This document shows, one piece after another, positions 6,290 through 7,259 of a stretch of DNA of 7,259 nucleotides. The notes below the pieces were generated by a model. That model searched no databases and had not been told where the DNA came from. It saw nothing but the letters and a program-made list of their open reading frames with translations. Each line of letters opens with the position of its first letter. Positions within the stretch are counted from its first letter, which is position 1. Made by a program: the position numbers and the translations under genes. This DNA is from an uncultured Planctomycetota bacterium (GTDB lineage Bacteria; Planctomycetota; UBA1135; GCA-002686595): assembly GCA_903829565.1 (NCBI GenBank), contig CAIKQM010000114.1, forward strand, positions 1 through 7,259. The letters run 5' to 3'.

Positions 6290-6858
6290 ACGCCGGACGC
6301 ATGCTGGTGGTGTCGGGGCCTTCGGGTTCGGGCAAGAGCACGATCTGCAAGCGTTTGCTGCAGGATCCGCGTGTGGTGTTCAGCGTGTCGGCGACCACGC
6401 GCAAGCCGCGTCCCGGCGAGGTGGATGGCCGCGACTACTACTTCTTGTCGGTCGAGGATTTTCGCCAGAAGATCGCCGAGGGTGCGTTCCTTGAGCATGC
6501 CGAAGTCTTCGGCAACTTGTACGGCACGCTGCGCGCGCCTTTGGCCGAAGCGAAGGCCCGTGGCCACATCTACTTGCTGGAGATCGACGTGCAGGGTGCC
6601 AATCAGTTGCGCGCCCTGGGCGAAGAGGGTGTGTACATCTTCATCACGCCGCCGGACTTTGAGGAGCTGAAGCGGCGCCTCGCCGGTCGTGGCACCGAGA
6701 GCCCCGAGGTGTTGCAGCGCCGCCTGCACAAGGCCGAGGACGAGATGCGCGAGCGTCATCGCTACGACCACATCGTCATCAACGACGATCTCGATCGCGC
6801 TGTGGCCGAGGTGCGTCAGCACGTGGGCCTGGACACCGCCTCGACGGAGGTGCGCTGA
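6286..6858 (+). CDS. gmk: Guanylate kinase
   Basis: Gmk transfers phosphate from ATP to GMP, giving GDP for RNA, DNA and signalling nucleotides. The 190-residue protein has the P-loop GPSGSGKST (11-19), the GMP-binding segment SVSATTRKPRPGEVDGRDYYF (33-53) with S35, R39, R42 and Y51, the E70-H-A-E segment and Y79 in GNLYGT, the Walker-B-like LLEIDVQGA (97-105), and a lid region with RRLAGRGTES (about 135-144). All residues expected for activity are present. The ATG at 6286 overlaps the yicC stop by four bases (ATGA), which points to coupling; Met6 at 6301 is an alternative but leaves the overlap unexplained. The frame is open further upstream only as an overlap with yicC. Its stop overlaps the next start by one base (TGATG). 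No rpoZ gene lies after it, unlike in many bacteria. Confidence 0.96.
   Translation: MNAGRMLVVSGPSGSGKSTICKRLLQDPRVVFSVSATTRKPRPGEVDGRDYYFLSVEDFRQKIAEGAFLEHAEVFGNLYGTLRAPLAEAKARGHIYLLEIDVQGANQLRALGEEGVYIFITPPDFEELKRRLAGRGTESPEVLQRRLHKAEDEMRERHRYDHIVINDDLDRAVAEVRQHVGLDTASTEVR
6846..6850 (+). promoter_or_regulatory. Ribosome binding site of coaC (GGAGG)
   Basis: GGAGG lies inside the last codons of gmk, 7 bases before the ATG at 6858. It confirms the one-base overlap start (TGATG) of the decarboxylase gene, so that ribosomes finishing gmk can begin coaC directly. Confidence 0.8.
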
Positions 6859-7259
6859 TGGCTCGCATTGTGCTGGGTGTGTGTGCTTCGGCCGCGATTC
6901 ACAAGAGCTGTGAACTGGCGAGCCGCCTGTCCAAGGACGGGCACGAGGTCCGCACGGTGCTGACTCCCAACGCGGCCAAGCTCATCGCGCCCCAGCTCTA
7001 CGAAGCCCTGACTGGCCAGCCTGCCGCGTGCAGCGAGTGGGACGAGCGTCGCCGTGGCGCCATGGACCACATTGAATGGGCGCGTTTCGCCCAGGTGCTG
7101 CTGGTCGCGCCGGCCTCCGCGGACGCGATCGGACGCCTGGCGCATGGCTTGGCTGACGACTTCCTGTCGACCATCGCCTTGGCGCTGGAGCCGCAGAAGC
7201 CGCGCTTGCTGGCACCCGCCATGAATCCCGTCATGCTCGCGGCGCCTGCTGTGCAGCGC
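6858..7259 (+). CDS. coaC: Phosphopantothenoylcysteine decarboxylase flavoprotein (CoaC, or N-terminus of CoaBC), 3' end outside window
   Basis: The first 134 residues are visible and stay open at the window edge. The family (HFCD flavoproteins, also called Dfp) uses FMN to decarboxylate 4'-phosphopantothenoylcysteine to 4'-phosphopantetheine in coenzyme A synthesis. The catalytic histidine is H71 in DHIEWAR (70-76). VAPASADAIGRLAHGLADD (83-101) is the conserved FMN-binding helix region, and PAMNPVM (120-126) is the substrate-clamp motif. The first FMN loop, usually GGIAAYK in CoaBC, reads CASAAIHKSCEL (9-20). The start is supported by GGAGG 7 bases upstream and the one-base overlap with gmk. 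Whether the gene continues into the CoaB synthetase domain cannot be seen. Other HFCD enzymes, such as UbiX or lantibiotic decarboxylases, are less likely given the PAMN motif and the gmk neighbour. Confidence 0.9.
   Translation, partial: MARIVLGVCASAAIHKSCELASRLSKDGHEVRTVLTPNAAKLIAPQLYEALTGQPAACSEWDERRRGAMDHIEWARFAQVLLVAPASADAIGRLAHGLADDFLSTIALALEPQKPRLLAPAMNPVMLAAPAVQR

Overview
The window is a GC-rich bacterial chromosome segment with tightly packed genes. It holds ten protein genes: three on the minus strand (positions 1-2372) and seven on the plus strand (2443-7259). The two groups are divergent around a 70-base gap. The outermost genes on both sides run off the window. No RNA gene, insertion sequence, phage gene or CRISPR array was seen. 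The gene order aroF-tpiA-secG-pyrE-yicC-gmk-coaC and the neighbouring carboxypeptidase-regulatory-like membrane protein resemble what I recall from Planctomycetota. That is an inference from gene order and protein style, not a measured placement.

Left, minus strand, read right to left: an HD-domain nucleotidase of the YfbR/HDDC2 type; a single-pass membrane-anchored protein with three beta-sandwich repeats and a (SPEK)n tail; and the first 228 residues of a polytopic glycosyltransferase-like membrane protein, whose ATG overlaps the previous stop (ATGA). The last two are probably translationally coupled and may act together at the cell envelope. The HD protein sits 19 bases upstream of them and looks like a nucleotide-housekeeping enzyme.

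Right, plus strand: a feedback-domain DAHP synthase (aroF, first step of aromatic amino acid synthesis), triosephosphate isomerase (tpiA, with an unusual N-terminal extension), SecG, orotate phosphoribosyltransferase (pyrE), the YicC-family endoribonuclease, guanylate kinase (gmk), and the start of phosphopantothenoylcysteine decarboxylase (coaC or coaBC). The last four are spaced 8, -4 and -1 bases apart, so they look like one co-translated housekeeping operon. It joins pyrimidine synthesis, RNA turnover, GMP-to-GDP conversion and coenzyme A synthesis. Candidate promoters are visible before aroF (TTGACG-17-CATAGT) and before secG (extended -10 TGCTATACT). A GC-rich hairpin lies in the pyrE leader.

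Most of the window is ordinary conserved housekeeping DNA. I see no clear sign of a new defence or mobile system. The points most worth a second look are the in-frame 12-base repeat, a possibly leaderless aroF mRNA, the pyrE leader hairpin, the altered FMN-loop region of CoaC, and the degenerate family motif in the glycosyltransferase-like protein.
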